This document shows positions 1-14,170 of a stretch of DNA of 64,000 nt, piece by piece (the first letter of the stretch is position 1; each line of letters opens with the position of its first letter). Source of the stretch: Hydractinia symbiolongicarpus (lineage: Eukaryota > Cnidaria > Hydrozoa > Anthoathecata > Hydractiniidae). The notes below the pieces were generated by a model. The model made no database searches, was not told the DNA's origin, and saw only the letters and a list, made by a program, of their open reading frames with translations. Location: positions 27,555,501 through 27,619,500 of the forward strand of contig NC_079878.1 in NCBI RefSeq assembly GCF_029227915.1. Reading direction: 5' to 3'. The position numbers and the translations under genes were made by a program.

Positions 1-2242
1 AGATTACACTGGGCGCTGTGATAGCGCTTCATTTAAAAATTTAAATCAATAAGTCATTTTTAATGTTGGACCAATCCTAGTTGTTATCGCGCGCTGAAGA
101 AATTGAGAGAGTTTCAAAAACTACATTTCAATGAGTTTCTAACGGTATCAGTCCGTCTGAATTACAACGGTTCCGTCACATATTCTTCCCCTCATGTATT
201 TAGTGATATTTTTCCGATTTTACTAAGGTATATCGCTTTTAACAGTGAAACGATTGACTGTGGAACTTAATTGAACTAACTTTGGACTGTGACCTTATAA
301 TTGTGATAAATGAGACAATTGAACTCCAAGAAAAAATATTTTTCCTAATTTGACATGATTGCTTGAACTCAGCAGTTGCACTGGGTGCAGTGGCAGCGCT
401 TTAATTGAAAATTTAGATAAAAAAAGTCCTTTTTCTACTGTGGGACAAATCCTAGCCGTTATCACGTGCTGAAGAAATAGAGGCAGTTTCAAAAACTCCA
501 TTTCATTGACTTTCTATCTGTATCATTCCGTTTCAGTTACAACGGTTCTGTCACATATTCCTTCCATCATGTACTTAACGATATTTTTCTCATATTACTA
601 GGTTGCATCGCTTTTAACATTGAAACGATTGACTGTGGAACTTAATTAAACTAACTTTTAACTGTGACCTTATAAATGTGTTAAGTCAGGCAACTGGACT
701 CGAACAAATACCATTCTTCTTAATTTGACAAGATTGCCGGAACTCAGAGATTACACTGGGCGCTGTGATAGCGCTTCATTTAAAAATTTAAATAAATAAG
801 TCATTTTTTACTGTTGGACCAATCCTAGCCGTTATCGCGCGCTGAAGAAATTGAGAGAGTTTCAAAAACTACATTTCAATGAGTTTCTAACGGTATCAGT
901 CCCTCTGAATTACAACGGTTCCGTCACATATTCTTCCCCTCATGTATTTAGTGATATTTTTCCGATTTTACTAAGGTATATCGCTTTTAACAGTGAAACG
1001 ATTGACTGTGGAACTTAATTGAACTAACTTTGGACTGTGACCTTATAATTGTGATAAATGAGACAATTGAACTCCAAGAAAAAATATTCTTCTTAATTTG
1101 ACATGATTGCTTGAACTCAGCAGTTACACTGGGCGCAGTGGCAGCGCTTTAATTGAAAATTTAGATAAAAAAAGTCCTTTTTCTACTGTGGGACAAATCC
1201 TAGCCGTTATCACGTGCTGAAGAAATAGAGGCAGTTTCAAAAACTCCATTTCATTGACTTTCTATCTGTATCATTCTGTTTCAGTTACAACGGTTCTGTC
1301 ACATATTCCTCCCATCATGTACTTAACGATATTTTTCTCATATTACTAGGTTGCATCGCTTTTAACATTGAAACGATTGACTGTGGAACTTAATTGAACT
1401 AACTTTGGACTGTGACCTTATAATTGTGATAAATGAGACAATTGAACTCGAAGAAATAACATTCTTCTTAATTTGACAAGATTGCCGGAACTCAGAGATT
1501 ACACTGGGCGCTGTGATAGCGCTTCATTTAAAAATTTAAATAAATAAGTCATTTTTCACTGTTGGACCAATCCTAGTTGTTATCGCGCGCTGAAGAAATT
1601 GAGAGAGTTTCAAAAACTACATTTCAATGAGTTTCTAATGGTATCAGTCCGTCTGAATTACAACGGTTCCGTCACATATTCTTCCCCTCATGTATTTAGT
1701 GATATTTTTCCGATTTTACTAAGGTATATCGCTTTTAACAGTGAAACGATTGACTGTGGAACTTAATTGAACTAACTTTGGACTGTGACCTTATAATTGT
1801 GATAAATGAGACAATTGAACTCCAAGAAAAAATATTCTTCTTAATTTGACATGATTGCTTGAACTCAGCAGTTACACTGGGCGCAGTGGCAGCGCTTTAT
1901 TTGAAAATTTAGATAAAAAAGTCCTTCTTCTACTGTGGGACAAATCCTAGCCGTTATCACGTGCTGAAGAAATAGAGGCAGTTTCAAAAACTAAATTTCA
2001 TTGACTTTCTAACAGTATCAGTCCGTTTTAATTACAACGGTTCTGTCACATATTCCTTCCATCATGTACTTAACGATATTTTTCTCATATTACTAGGTTG
2101 CATCGCTTTTAACATTGAAACGATTGACTGTGGAACTTAATTGAACTAACTTTGGACTGTGACCTTATATATGTGTTAAGTGAGGCAACTGGACTCAAAG
2201 AAATAACATTCTTCTTAATTTGACATGATTTCCGTAACTCAG
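1..2242. repeat. 6-monomer A/B HOR, copy 1
   Basis: Six monomers start at 1, 373, 748, 1121, 1496 and 1869, strictly alternating type A (AGATTACACTGGGCGCTGTG) and type B (CAGTTACACTGGGCGCAGTG), i.e. three dimers of about 747 bp. The block recurs at 4830-7071 with the same total length. It differs by rare substitutions, for example TAGCCGTTA here against TAGCCGATA near 5285. In the last monomer the final about 20 bases differ (ATTTCCGTAACTC here, GATTGCCGGAACTC there), which marks a recombination junction near 2221. Confidence 0.9.
463..468. promoter_or_regulatory. CACGTG palindrome in type B monomers (first example)
   Basis: In type B monomers of the first about 15 kb the usual CGCGCG core reads CACGTG, an E-box. 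Further examples sit at 1211-1216 and 1958-1963, so the site recurs every two monomers, about 748 bp. E-boxes bind bHLH-type factors in general; no function is shown here. Confidence 0.35.
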
Positions 2243-4829
2243 GGATTACACTGTGCGCTGTGGTAGCGCTTCATTTAAAAATTAAGATAAAAAAGTCATT
2301 TTTCACTGTGGAAACAATCCCAGCCGTTATTGCGCGCTGAAGAAATAGAAACAGTTTCAAAAACTACATTTTAATGACTTTCTAACGGTATCAGCCCGTT
2401 TGAGTTACAACGGTTGCGTCACATATTCGTCCCCACATGTATTTAGTGATATTTTTCCGATATTACTACGTTATATCGCTTTTAACAGTGAAACGATTGA
2501 CTGTGGAATTTAATTCAACTAACTTTGGACTGAGACCTTACAAGTGTGATAAGTGAGCCAAGTGGACTCGAAGAAATAACATTTTTCCTAATTTGACATG
2601 ATTGCCGAAACTCAGCGATTACACTGAGCGCTGTGGTAGCGCTTCATTTACAAAATTAAATAAATAAGTCATTTTTTACTGTGTGACCAATCCTAGCCTA
2701 GTCAAAAACTACATTTCAATGAATTTCTAACGGTATCAGTCCCTTTCAATTACAACGGTTCCGTCACATATTCCTGCCATCATGTACTTAACGATACTTT
2801 TCTGATATTACTAGGTTGCATCGCTTTTAGCAGTGAAACGATTGACTGTGGGACTTATTGAACTGATTTTTGACTTTGACCTTATAAATGTGATAAGAGA
2901 GCCAACTGGATTTCCAACAAATAACATTCTTTTTAATTTGACATGTTTGCTGGAACTCAGCGATTACACTGGGCGCTGTGGTAGCGCTTCACTTAAAAAT
3001 TAAGATAAAAAAGTCAGTTTTTACTGTGGGACCAATCCTAGCCGTTATTGCGTGCTGAAGAAATAGAGAAAGTTTCAAAAACTACATTTCAATGACTTTC
3101 TAACAGTATCAGTCCGTTTGAGTTACAACGGTTGCGTCAGATACTCGTCCCCACATGTATTTGGTGATATTTTTCCGATTTTACTAAGGTATATCGCTTT
3201 TAACAGTGAAACGATTGACTGTGGAACTTAATTGAACTAACTTTGGACTGTGACCTTATAATTGTGATAAATGAGACAATTGAACTCCAAGAAAAAATAT
3301 TCTTCTTAATTTGACATGATTGCTTGAACTCAGCAGTTACACTGGGCGCAGTGGCAACGCTTTATTTGAAAATTTAGATAAAAAAGTTCTTTTTGTACTG
3401 TGGGACAAATCCTAGTCGTTATCGCGAGCTGAAGAAATAGAGGCAGTTTTAAAAACTCCATTTCATTGAATTTCTAACGGTATCAGTCCGTCTGAATTAC
3501 AACGGTTCCGTCACATATTCTTCCCCTCATGTATTTAGTGATATGTTTCCGATTTTACTAAGGTATATCGCTTTTAACAGTGAAACGATTGACTGTGGAA
3601 CTTAATTGAACTAACTTTGGACTGTGACCTTATAATTGTGATAAATGAGACAATTGAACTCCAAGAAAAAATATTCTTCTTAATTTGACATGATTGCTTG
3701 AACTCAGCAGTTATACTGGGTGCAGTGGCAGCGCTTTAATTGAAAATTTAGATAAAAAAAGTCCTTCTTCTACTGTGGGACAAATCCTAGCCGTTATCAC
3801 GTGCTGAAGAAATAGAGGCAGTTTCAAAAACTCCATTTCATTGACTTTCTAACTGTATCATTCCGTTTCAGTTACAACGGTTCTTTCACATATTCCTTCC
3901 ATCATGTACTTAACGATATTTTTCTCATATTACTAGGTTGCATCGCTTTTAACATTGAAACGATTGACTGTGGAAATTAATTGAACTAACTTTTAACTGT
4001 GACCTTATAAATGTGTTAAGTCAGGCAACTGGACTCGAAGAAATAACATTCTTCTTAATTTGACAAGATTGCCGGAACTCAGAGATTACACTGGGCGCTG
4101 TGATAGCGCTTCATTTAAAAATTTAAATAAATAAGTCATTTTTCACTGTTGGACCAATCCTAGTTGTTATCGCGCGCTGAAGAAATTGAGAGAGTTTCAA
4201 AAACTACATTTCAATGAGTTTCTAATGGTATCAGTCCGTCTGAATTACAACGGTTCCGTCACATATTCTTCCCCTCATGTATTTAGTGATATTTTTCCGA
4301 TTTTACTAAGGTATATCGCTTTTAACAGTGAAACGATTGACTGTGGAACTTAATTGAACTAACTTTGGACTGTGACCTTATAATTGTGATAAATGAGACA
4401 ATTGAACTCCAAGAAAAAATATTCTTCTTAATTTGACATGATTGCTTGAACTCAGCAGTTACACTGGGCGCAGTGGCAGCGCTTTATTTGAAAATTTAGA
4501 TAAAAAAGTCCTTCTTCTACTGTGGGACAAATCCTAGCCGTTATCACGTGCTGAAGAAATAGAGGCAGTTTCAAAAACTAAATTTCATTGACTTTCTAAC
4601 AGTATCAGTCCGTTTTAATTACAACGGTTCTGTCACATATTCCTTCCATCATGTACTTAACGATATTTTTCTCATATTACTAGGTTGCATCGCTTTTAAC
4701 ATTGAAACGATTGACTGTGGAACTTAATTGAACTAACTTTGGACTGTGACCTTATATATGTGTTAAGTGAGGCAACTGGACTCAAAGAAATAACATTCTT
4801 CTTAATTTGACAAGATTGCCGGAACTCAG
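2243..4829. repeat. 7-monomer block, copy 1
   Basis: Seven monomers start at 2243, 2616, 2961, 3334, 3708, 4083 and 4456. With the preceding six they make a 13-monomer, 4829-bp run, after which the array restarts at 4830 with the sequence of position 1. The block recurs at 8565-11180. The second monomer differs between the two copies (2616-2960 here is a shortened type A; its counterpart near 8938 resembles the AAACTTAGATGAAAA variant). The remainder, from the GACATGTTTGCTGG junction near 2938 onward, matches closely. Confidence 0.85.
2616..2960. repeat. Shortened monomer with ~29-bp deletion
   Basis: This monomer is 345 bp long. Near 2699 the text passes from CCTAGCC directly to TAGTCAAAAACT, so the usual GTTATCGCGCGCTGAAGAAATAG part and the start of the following tract are missing. 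The loss removes the CpG-rich CGCGCG core present in most other monomers. It accounts for the length difference between the 7-monomer blocks at 2243-4829 (2587 bp) and 8565-11180 (2616 bp). Confidence 0.85.
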
Positions 4830-7071
4830 AGATTACACTGGGCGCTGTGATAGCGCTTCATTTAAAAATTTAAATCAATAAGTCATTTTTAATGTTGGAC
4901 CAATCCTAGTTGTTATCGCGCGCTGAAGAAATTGAGAGAGTTTCAAAAACTACATTTCAATGAGTTTCTAACGGTATCAGTCCGTCTGAATTACAACGGT
5001 TCCGTCACATATTCTTCCCCTCATGTATTTAGTGATATTTTTCCGATTTTACTAAGGTATATCGCTTTTAACAGTGAAACGATTGACTGTGGAACTTAAT
5101 TGAACTAACTTTGGACTGTGACCTTATAATTGTGATAAATGAGACAATTGAACTCCAAGAAAAAATATTTTTCCTAATTTGACATGATTGCTTGAACTCA
5201 GCAGTTGCACTGGGTGCAGTGGCAGCGCTTTAATTGAAAATTTAGATAAAAAAAGTCCTTTTTCTACTGTGGGACAAATCCTAGCCGATATCACGTGCTG
5301 AAGAAATAGAGGCAGTTTCAAAAACTCCATTTCATTGACTTTCTATCTGTATCATTCCGTTTCAGTTACAACGGTTCTGTCACATATTCCTTCCATCATG
5401 TACTTAACGATATTTTTCTCATATTACTAGGTTGCATCGCTTTTAACATTGAAACGATTGACTGTGGAACTTAATTAAACTAACTTTTAACTGTGACCTT
5501 ATAAATGTGTTAAGTCAGGCAACTGGACTCGAACAAATACCATTCTTCTTAATTTGACAAGATTGCCGGAACTCAGAGATTACACTGGGCGCTGTGATAG
5601 CGCTTCATTTAAAAATTTAAATAAATAAGTCATTTTTTACTGTTGGACCAATCCTAGCCGTTATCGCGCGCTGAAGAAATTGAGAGAGTTTCAAAAACTA
5701 CATTTCAATGAGTTTCTAACGGTATCAGTCCCTCTGAATTACAACGGTTCCGTCACATATTCTTCCCCTCATGTATTTAGTGATATTTTTCCGATTTTAC
5801 TAAGGTATATCGCTTTTAACAGTGAAACGATTGACTGTGGAACTTAATTGAACTAACTTTGGACTGTGACCTTATAATTGTGATAAATGAGACAATTGAA
5901 CTCCAAGAAAAAATATTCTTCTTAATTTGACATGATTGCTTGAACTCAGCAGTTACACTGGGCGCAGTGGCAGCGCTTTAATTGAAAATTTAGATAAAAA
6001 AAGTCCTTTTTCTACTGTGGGACAAATCCTAGCCGTTATCACGTGCTGAAGAAATAGAGGCAGTTTCAAAAACTCCATTTCATTGACTTTCTATCTGTAT
6101 CATTCTGTTTCAGTTACAACGGTTCTGTCACATATTCCTCCCATCATGTACTTAACGATATTTTTCTCATATTACTAGGTTGCATCGCTTTTAACATTGA
6201 AACGATTGACTGTGGAACTTAATTGAACTAACTTTGGACTGTGACCTTATAATTGTGATAAATGAGACAATTGAACTCGAAGAAATAACATTCTTCTTAA
6301 TTTGACAAGATTGCCGGAACTCAGAGATTACACTGGGCGCTGTGATAGCGCTTCATTTAAAAATTTAAATAAATAAGTCATTTTTCACTGTTGGACCAAT
6401 CCTAGTTGTTATCGCGCGCTGAAGAAATTGAGAGAGTTTCAAAAACTACATTTCAATGAGTTTCTAATGGTATCAGTCCGTCTGAATTACAACGGTTCCG
6501 TCACATATTCTTCCCCTCATGTATTTAGTGATATTTTTCCGATTTTACTAAGGTATATCGCTTTTAACAGTGAAACGATTGACTGTGGAACTTAATTGAA
6601 CTAACTTTGGACTGTGACCTTATAATTGTGATAAATGAGACAGTTGAACTCCAAGAAAAAATATTCTTCTTAATTTGACATGATTGCTTGAACTCAGCAG
6701 TTACACTGGGCGCAGTGGCAGCGCTTTATTTGAAAATTTAGATAAAAAAGTCCTTCTTCTACTGTGGGACAAATCCTAGCCGTTATCACGTGCTGAAGAA
6801 ATAGAGGCAGTTTCAAAAACTAAATTTCATTGACTTTCTAACAGTATCAGTCCGTTTTAATTACAACGGTTCTGTCACATATTCCTTCCATCATGTACTT
6901 AACGATATTTTTCTCATATTACTAGGTTGCATCGCTTTTAACATTGAAACGATTGACTGTGGAACTTAATTGAACTAACTTTGGACTGTGACCTTATATA
7001 TGTGTTAAGTGAGGCAACTGGACTCAAAGAAATAACATTCTTCTTAATTTGACAAGATTGCCGGAACTCAG
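4830..7071. repeat. 6-monomer A/B HOR, copy 2
   Basis: This is a repeat of 1-2242 at an offset of 4829, with monomer starts at 4830, 5202, 5577, 5950, 6325 and 6698. It is nearly identical base for base. Visible differences include T to A near 5288 and GACAATTGAA to GACAGTTGAA near 6642. It is followed at 7072 by another restart of the same unit, so the 2242-bp period occurs here as a true tandem junction. Confidence 0.88.
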
Positions 7072-8564
7072 AGATTACACTGGGCGCTGTGATAGCGCTT
7101 CATTTAAAAATTTAAATCAATAAGTCATTTTTAATGTTGGACCAATCCTAGTTGTTATCGCGCGCTGAAGAAATTGAGAGAGTTTCAAAAACTACATTTC
7201 AATGAGTTTCTAACGGTATCAGTCCGTCTGAATTACAACGGTTCCGTCACATATTCTTCCCCTCATGTATTTAGTGATATTTTTCCGATTTTACTAAGGT
7301 ATATCGCTTTTAACAGTGAAACGATTGACTGTGGAACTTAATTGAACTAACTTTGGACTGTGACCTTATAATTGTGATAAATGAGACAATTGAACTCCAA
7401 GAAAAAATATTTTTCCTAATTTGACATGATTGCTTGAACTCAGCAGTTGCACTGGGTGCAGTGGCAGCGCTTTAATTGAAAATTTAGATAAAAAAAGTCC
7501 TTTTTCTACTGTGGGACAAATCCTAGCCGTTATCACGTGCTGAAGAAATAGAGGCAGTTTCAAAAACTCCATTTCATTGACTTTCTATCTGTATCATTCT
7601 GTTTCAGTTACAACGGTTCTGTCACATATTCCTCCCATCATGTACTTAACGATATTTTTCTCATATTACTAGGTTGCATCGCTTTTAACATTGAAACGAT
7701 TGACTGTGGAACTTAATTGAACTAACTTTGGACTGTGACCTTATAATTGTGATAAATGAGACAATTGAACTCCAAGAAAAAATATTCTTCTTAATTTGAC
7801 ATGATTGCTTGAACTCAGCAGTTACACTGGGCGCAGTGGCAACGCTTTATTTGAAAATTTAGATAAAAAAGTTCTTCTTGTACTGTGGGACAAATCCTAG
7901 TCGTTATCGCGCGCTGAAGAAATTTAGAGAGTTTCAAAAACTACATTTCAATGAGTTTCTAACGGTATCAGTCCCTCTGAATTACAACGGTTCCGTCACA
8001 TATTCCTACCATCATGTACTTAACGATATTTTTCTCATATTACTAGGTTGCATCGCTTTTAACAGTGAAACGATTGACTGTGGAACTTAATTGAACTAAC
8101 TTTTAACTGTGACCTTATAAATGTGTTAAGTCAGGCAACTGGACTCGAAGAAATAACATTCTTCTTAATTTGACAAGATTGCCGGAACTCAGCGATTACA
8201 CTGGGCGCTGTGGTAGCGCTTCATTTAAAAATTTAAATAAATAAGTCATTTTTTACTGTTGGACCAATCCTAGCCGTTATCGCGCGCTGAAGAAATAGAG
8301 ACAGTTTCAAAAACTTCATTTCAATAAATTTCTAACGGTATCAGTCCGTGTGAATTACAACGGTTCCGTCACATATTCTTCCCCTCATGTATTTAGTGAT
8401 ATGTTTCCGATTTTACTAAGGCATATCGCTTTTAACAGTGAAACGATTGACTGTAGAACTTAATTGAACTAACTTTGGATTGTGACTTATAAATGTATTA
8501 CGTGTGCCAACTGGACTCGAAGAAATAACATTCTTCTTAATTTGACATGATTTCCGTAACTCAG
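7072..8564. repeat. Four monomers, partly chimeric third HOR copy
   Basis: This stretch begins as a third copy of the 6-monomer unit (7072 matches 4830 and 1). Near 7590 it switches inside a type B monomer to the version seen near 1270 (GTATCATTCTGTTTCAG, CCTCCCATCATG). The next monomer begins as type B near 7819 and becomes A-like by 7920. These internal switches indicate exchange or conversion between non-equivalent monomers. No gene is present; the 70-codon frame at 7878-8090 lies across repeat sequence. Confidence 0.75.
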
Positions 8565-11180
8565 GGATTACACTGTGCGCTGTGGTAGCGCTTCATTTAA
8601 AAATTAAGATAAAAAAGTCATTTTTCACTGTGGAAACAATCCCAGCCGTTATTGCGCGCTGAAGAAATAGAAACAGTTTCAAAAACTACATTTTAATGAC
8701 TTTCTAACGGTATCAGCCCGTTTGAGTTACAACGGTTGCGTCACATATTCGTCCCCACATGTATTTAGTGATATTTTTCCGATATTACTACGTTATATCG
8801 CTTTTAACAGTGAAACGATTGACTGTGGAACTTAATTGAACTAACTTTGGACTGTGACCTTATAAATGTGATAAATGAGCCAATTGGATTTCCAACAAAT
8901 AACATTCTTCTTAATTTTACATGATTGCTGGAACTTAGCGATTACACTGGTCGCTGTGGTAGCGCTTCATTTAAAAACTTAGATGAAAATGTTATTTTTG
9001 TACTGTGGGACAACTCCTAGTCGTTATCGCGCGTTGAAGAAATAGAGGCAGCTTCAAAAACTTCAATTCATTGACTTTCTAACGTTATCAGTCCGTTTTA
9101 ATTTCAACGGTTCCGTCACATATTCCTGCCATCATGTACTTAACGATATTTTTCTCATATTAATAGGCTGCATCGCTTTTAACAGTGAAACGATTGACTG
9201 TAGGACTTATTGAACTAACTTTGGGTTGTAACCTTATAAATGTGATAAGAGAGCCAACTGGACTCCAAGAAATAACATTCTTTTTAATTTGACATGTTTG
9301 CTGGAACTCAGCGATTACACTGGGCGCTGTGGTAGCGCTTCACTTAAAAATTAAGATAAAAAAGTCAGTTTTTAATGTGGGACCAATCCTAGCCGTTATC
9401 GCGTGCTGAAGAAATAAAGAAAGTTTCAAAAACTACATTTCAATGACTTTTTAACGGTATCAGTCCGTTTGAGTTACAACGGTTGCGTCAGATACTCGTC
9501 CCCACATGTATTTGGTGATATTTTTCCGATTTTACTAAGGTATATCGCTTTTAACAGTGAAACGATTGACTGTGGAACTTAATTGAACTAACTTTGGACT
9601 GTGACCTTATAATTGTGATAAATGAGACAATTGAACTCCAAGAAAAAATATTCTTCTTAATTTGACATGATTGCTTGAACTCAGCAGTTACACTGGGCGC
9701 AGTGGCAGCGCTTTATTTGAAAATTTAGATAAAAAAGTTCTTTTTGTACTGTGGGACAAATCCTAGTCGTTATCGCGAGCTGAAGAAATAGAGGCAGTTT
9801 TAAAAACTCCATTTCATTGAATTTCTAACGGTATCAGTCCGTCTGAATTACAACGGTTCCGTCACATATTCTTCCCCTCATGTATTTAGTGATATGTTTC
9901 CGATTTTACTAAGGTATATCGCTTTTAACAGTGAAACGATTGACTGTGGAACTTAATTGAACTAACTTTGGACTGTGACCTTATAATTGTGATAAATGAG
10001 ACAATTGAACTCCAAGAAAAAATATTCTTCTTAATTTGACATGATTGCTTGAACTCAGCAGTTACACTGGGTGCAGTGGCAGCGCTTTAATTGAAAATTT
10101 AGATAAAAAAAGTCCTTCTTCTACTGTGGGACAAATCCTAGCCGTTATCACGTGCTGAAGAAATAGAGGCAGTTTCAAAAACTCCATTTCATTGACTTTC
10201 TAACTGTATCATTCCGTTTCAGTTACAACGGTTCTTTCACATATTCCTTCCATCATGTACTTAACGATATTTTTCTCATATTACTAGGTTGCATCGCTTT
10301 TAACATTGAAACGATTGACTGTGGAAATTAATTGAACTAACTTTTAACTGTGACCTTATAAATGTGTTAAGTCAGGCAACTGGACTCGAAGAAATAACAT
10401 TCTTCTTAATTTGACAAGATTGCCGGAACTCAGAGATTACACTGGGCGCTGTGATAGCGCTTCATTTAAAAATTTAAATAAATAAGTCATTTTTCACTGT
10501 TGGACCAATCCTAGTTGTTATCGCGCGCTGAAGAAATTGAGAGAGTTTCAAAAACTACATTTCAATGAGTTTCTAATGGTATCAGTCCGTCTGAATTACA
10601 ACGGTTCCGTCACATATTCTTCCCCTTATGTATTTAGTGATATTTTTCCGATTTTACTAAGGTATATCGCTTTTAACAGTGAAACGATTGACTGTGGAAC
10701 TTAATTGAACTAACTTTGGACTGTGACCTTATAATTGTGATAAATGAGACAATTGAACTCCAAGAAAAAATATTCTTCTTAATTTGACATGATTGCTTGA
10801 ACTCAGCAGTTACACTGGGCGCAGTGGCAGCGCTTTATTTGAAAATTTAGATAAAAAAATCCTTCTTCTACTGTGGGACAAATCCTAGCCGTTATCACGT
10901 GCTGAAGAAATAGAGGCAGTTTCAAAAACTAAATTTCATTGACTTTCTAACAGTATCAGTCCGTTTTAATTACAACGGTTCTGTCACATATTCCTTCCAT
11001 CATGTACTTAACGATATTTTTCTCATATTACTAGGTTGCATCGCTTTTAACATTGAAACGATTGACTGTGGAACTTAATTGAACTAACTTTGGACTGTGA
11101 CCTTATATATGTGTTAAGTGAGGCAACTGGACTCAAAGAACTAACATTCTTCTTAATTTGACAAGATTGCCGGAACTCAG
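8565..11180. repeat. 7-monomer block, copy 2
   Basis: This is the counterpart of 2243-4829 (offset 6322 at its start and 6351 at its end, because the shortened monomer has a full-length counterpart here). Shared markers are TTTCCGTAACTCAGGGATT at the left end, the GACATGTTTGCTGG junction near 9290, and the TTTTAAAAACTCC variant near 9797. At 11181 the sequence of position 1 starts again. Confidence 0.85.
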
Positions 11181-12575
11181 AGATTACACTGGGCGCTGTG
11201 ATAGCGCTTCATTTAAAAATTTAAATCAATAAGTCATTTTTAATGTTGGACCAATCCTAGTTGTTATCGCGCGCTGAAGAAATTGAGAGAGTTTCAAAAA
11301 CTACATTTCAATGAGTTTCTAACGGTATCAGTCCGTCTGAATTACAACGGTTCCGTCACATATTCTTCCCCTCATGTATTTAGTGATATTTTTCCGATTT
11401 TACTAAGGTATATCGCTTTTAACAGTGAAACGATTGACTGTGGAACTTAATTGAACTAACTTTGGACTGTGACCTTATAATTGTGATAAATGAGACAATT
11501 GAACTCCAAGAAAAAATATTTTTCCTAATTTGACATGATTGCTTGAACTCAGCAGTTGCACTGGGTGCAGTGGCAGCGCTTTAATTGAAAATTTAGATAA
11601 AGAAAGTCCTTTTTCTACTGTGGGACAAATCCTAGCCGTTATCACGTGCTGAAGAAATAGAGGCAGTTTCAAAAACTCCATTTCATTGACTTTCTATCTG
11701 TATCATTCCGTTTCAGTTACAACGGTTCTGTCACATATTCCTTCCATCATGTACTTAACGATATTTTTCTCATATTACTAGGTTGCATCGCTTTTAACAT
11801 TGAAACGATTGACTGTGGAACTTAATTAAACTAACTTTTAACTGTGACCTTATAAATGTGTTAAGTCAGGCAACTGGACTCGAAGAAATACCATTCTTCT
11901 TAATTTGACAAGATTGCCGGAACTCAGAGATTACACTGGGCGCTGTGATAGCGCTTCATTTAAAAATTTAAATAAATAAGTCATTTTTTACTGTTGGACC
12001 AATCCTAGCCGTTATCGCGCGCTGAAGAAATTGAGAGAGTTTCAAAAAATACATTTCAATGAGTTTCTAACGGTATCAGTCCCTCTGAATTACAACGGTT
12101 CCGTCACATATTCTTCCCCTCATGTATTTAGTGATATTTTTCCGATTTTACTAAGGTATATCGCTTTTAACAGTGAAACGATTGACTGTGGAACTTAATT
12201 GAACTAACTTTGGACTGTGACCTTATAATTGTGATAAATGAGACAATTGAACTCCAAGAAAAAATATTCTTCTTAATTTGACATGATTGCTTGAACTCAG
12301 CAGTTACACTGGGCGCAGTGGCAGCGCTTTAATTGAAAATTTAGATAAAAAAAGTCCTTTTTCTACTGTGGGACAAATCCTAGCCGTTATCACGTGCTGA
12401 AGAAATAGAGGCAGTTTCAAAAACTCCATTTCATTGACTTTCTATCTGTATCATTCTGTTTCAGTTACAACGGTTCTGTCACATATTCCTCCCATCATGT
12501 ACTTAACGATATTTTTCTCATATTACTAGGTTGCATCGCTTTTAACATTGAAACGATTGACTGTGGAACTTAATT
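11181..12575. repeat. Partial copy 3 of the 6-monomer HOR
   Basis: This segment matches 1 to about 1395 at an offset of 11180, covering about 3.7 monomers. It includes the ATTAAACTAAC variant near 11826 and the near-unique ATACCATTC, which corresponds to position 698. It then diverges: AACTTTTAACTGTGACC here replaces AACTTTGGACTGTGACC there. One base in the poly-A of the second monomer differs (GATAAAGAAAG near 11597). Confidence 0.85.
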
Positions 12576-12675
12576 GAACTAACTTTTAACTGTGACCTTA
12601 TAAATGTGTTAAGTCAGGCAACTGGACTCGAAGAAATAACATTCTTCTTAATTTGACAAGATTGCCGGAACTCAG

Positions 12676-14170
12676 CGATTACACTGGGCGCTGTGGTAGC
12701 TCTTCATTTAAAAATTTAAATCAATAAGTCATTTTTAATGTTGGACCAATCCTAGCCGTTATCGCGCGCTGAAGAAATTGAGAGAGTTTCAAAAACTACA
12801 TTTCAATGAGTTTCTAACGGTATCAGTCCGTCTGAATTAGAACGGTTCCGTCACATATTCTTCCCCTCATGTATTTAGTGATATTTTTCCGATTTTACTA
12901 AGGTATATCGCTTTTAACAGTGAAACGATTGACTGTGGAACTTAATTGAACTAACTTTGGACTGTGACCTTATAATTGTGATAAATGAGACAATTGAACT
13001 CCAAGAAAAAATATTCTTCTTAATTTGACATGATTGCTTGAACTCAGCAGTTACACTGGGCGCAGTGGCAGCGCTTTAATTGAAAATTTAGATAAAAAAA
13101 GTCCTTTTTCTACTGTGGGACAAATCCTAGCCGTTATCACGTGCTGAAGAAATAGAGGCAGTTTCAAAAACTCCATTTCATTGACCTTCTATCTGTATCA
13201 TTCCGTTTCAGTTACAACGGTTCTGTCACATATTCCTTCCATCATGTACTTAACGATATTTTTCTCATATTACTAGGTTGCATCGGTTTTAACATTGAAA
13301 CGATTGACTGTGGAACTTAATTGAACTAACTTTTAACTGTGACCTTATAAATGTGTTAAGTCAGGCAACTGGACTCGAAGAAATAACATTCTTCTTAATT
13401 TGACAAGATTGCCGGAACTCAGAGATTACACTGGGCGCTGTGATAGCGCTTCATTTAAAAATTTAAATAAATAAGTCATTTTTTACTGTTGGACCAATCC
13501 TAGCCGTTATCGCGCGCTGAAGAAATTGAGAGAGTTTCAAAAACTACATTTCAATGAGTTTCTAACGGTATCAGTCCCTCTGAATTACAACGGTTCCGTC
13601 ACATATTCTTCCCCTCATGTATTTAGTGATATTTTTCCGATTTTACTAAGGTATATCGCTTTTAACAGTGAAACGATTGACTGTGGAACTTAATTGAACT
13701 AACTTTTGACTGTGACCTTATAATTGTGATAAATGAGACAATTGAACTCCAAGAAAAAATATTCTTCTTAATTTGACATGATTGCTTGAACTCAGCAGTT
13801 ACACTGGGCGCAGTGGCAGCGCTTTAATTGAAAATTTAGATAAAAAAAGTCCTTTTTCTACTGTGGGACAAATCCTAGCCGTTATCACGTGCTGAAGAAA
13901 TAGAGGCAGTTTCAAAAACTCCATTTCATTGACTTTCTATCTGTATCATTCTGTTTCAGTTACAACGGTTCTGTCACATATTCCTTCCATCATGTACTTA
14001 ACGATATTTTTCTCATATTACTAGGTTGCATCGCTTTTAACATTGAAACGATTGACTGTGGAACTTAATTGAACTAACTTTTAACTGTGACCTTATAAAT
14101 GTGTTAAGTCAGGCAACTGGACTCGAAGAAATAACATTCTTCTTAATTTGACAAGATTGCCGGAACTCAG
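12676..14170. repeat. 4-monomer HOR (1495 bp), copy 1
   Basis: The block starts with the variant CGATTACACTGGGCGCTGTGGTAGCTCTTC, in which the usual TAGCGCTTC has become TAGCTCTTC, destroying the GCGC inverted repeat. The same variant restarts at 14171, giving a period of 1495 bp or four monomers. It contains two A/B dimers. A GACCTTCTATC variant near 13182 recurs at about the same offset near 14680. Confidence 0.8.

Noticed and set aside
100-115. CTGAAGA in every monomer, matching the CUGANGA core of a hammerhead ribozyme
   Set aside because: No second strand of stem II followed by GAAA, and no suitably placed cleavage triplet with stems I and III, could be found on either strand. A covariance-model search would settle it.
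295-501. 68-codon minus-strand open frame, repeated at 5124, 7366 and 11475
   Set aside because: It lies entirely in satellite and appears once per copy of the same HOR segment. The monomer length is not a multiple of three, so it cannot be a repeat protein, and neighbouring monomers interrupt it with stops.
7878-8090. 70-codon plus-strand open frames (also 56934, 57423, 59728, 62408) and the 100-codon frame at 15269
   Set aside because: All cover the same monomer segment, from the TACTGTGGGACAAATCC part to GGAACTTAA. They exist only where a chance substitution removes the in-frame TAG in AAATAGAG. There is no start context, domain or conservation beyond that of the DNA.
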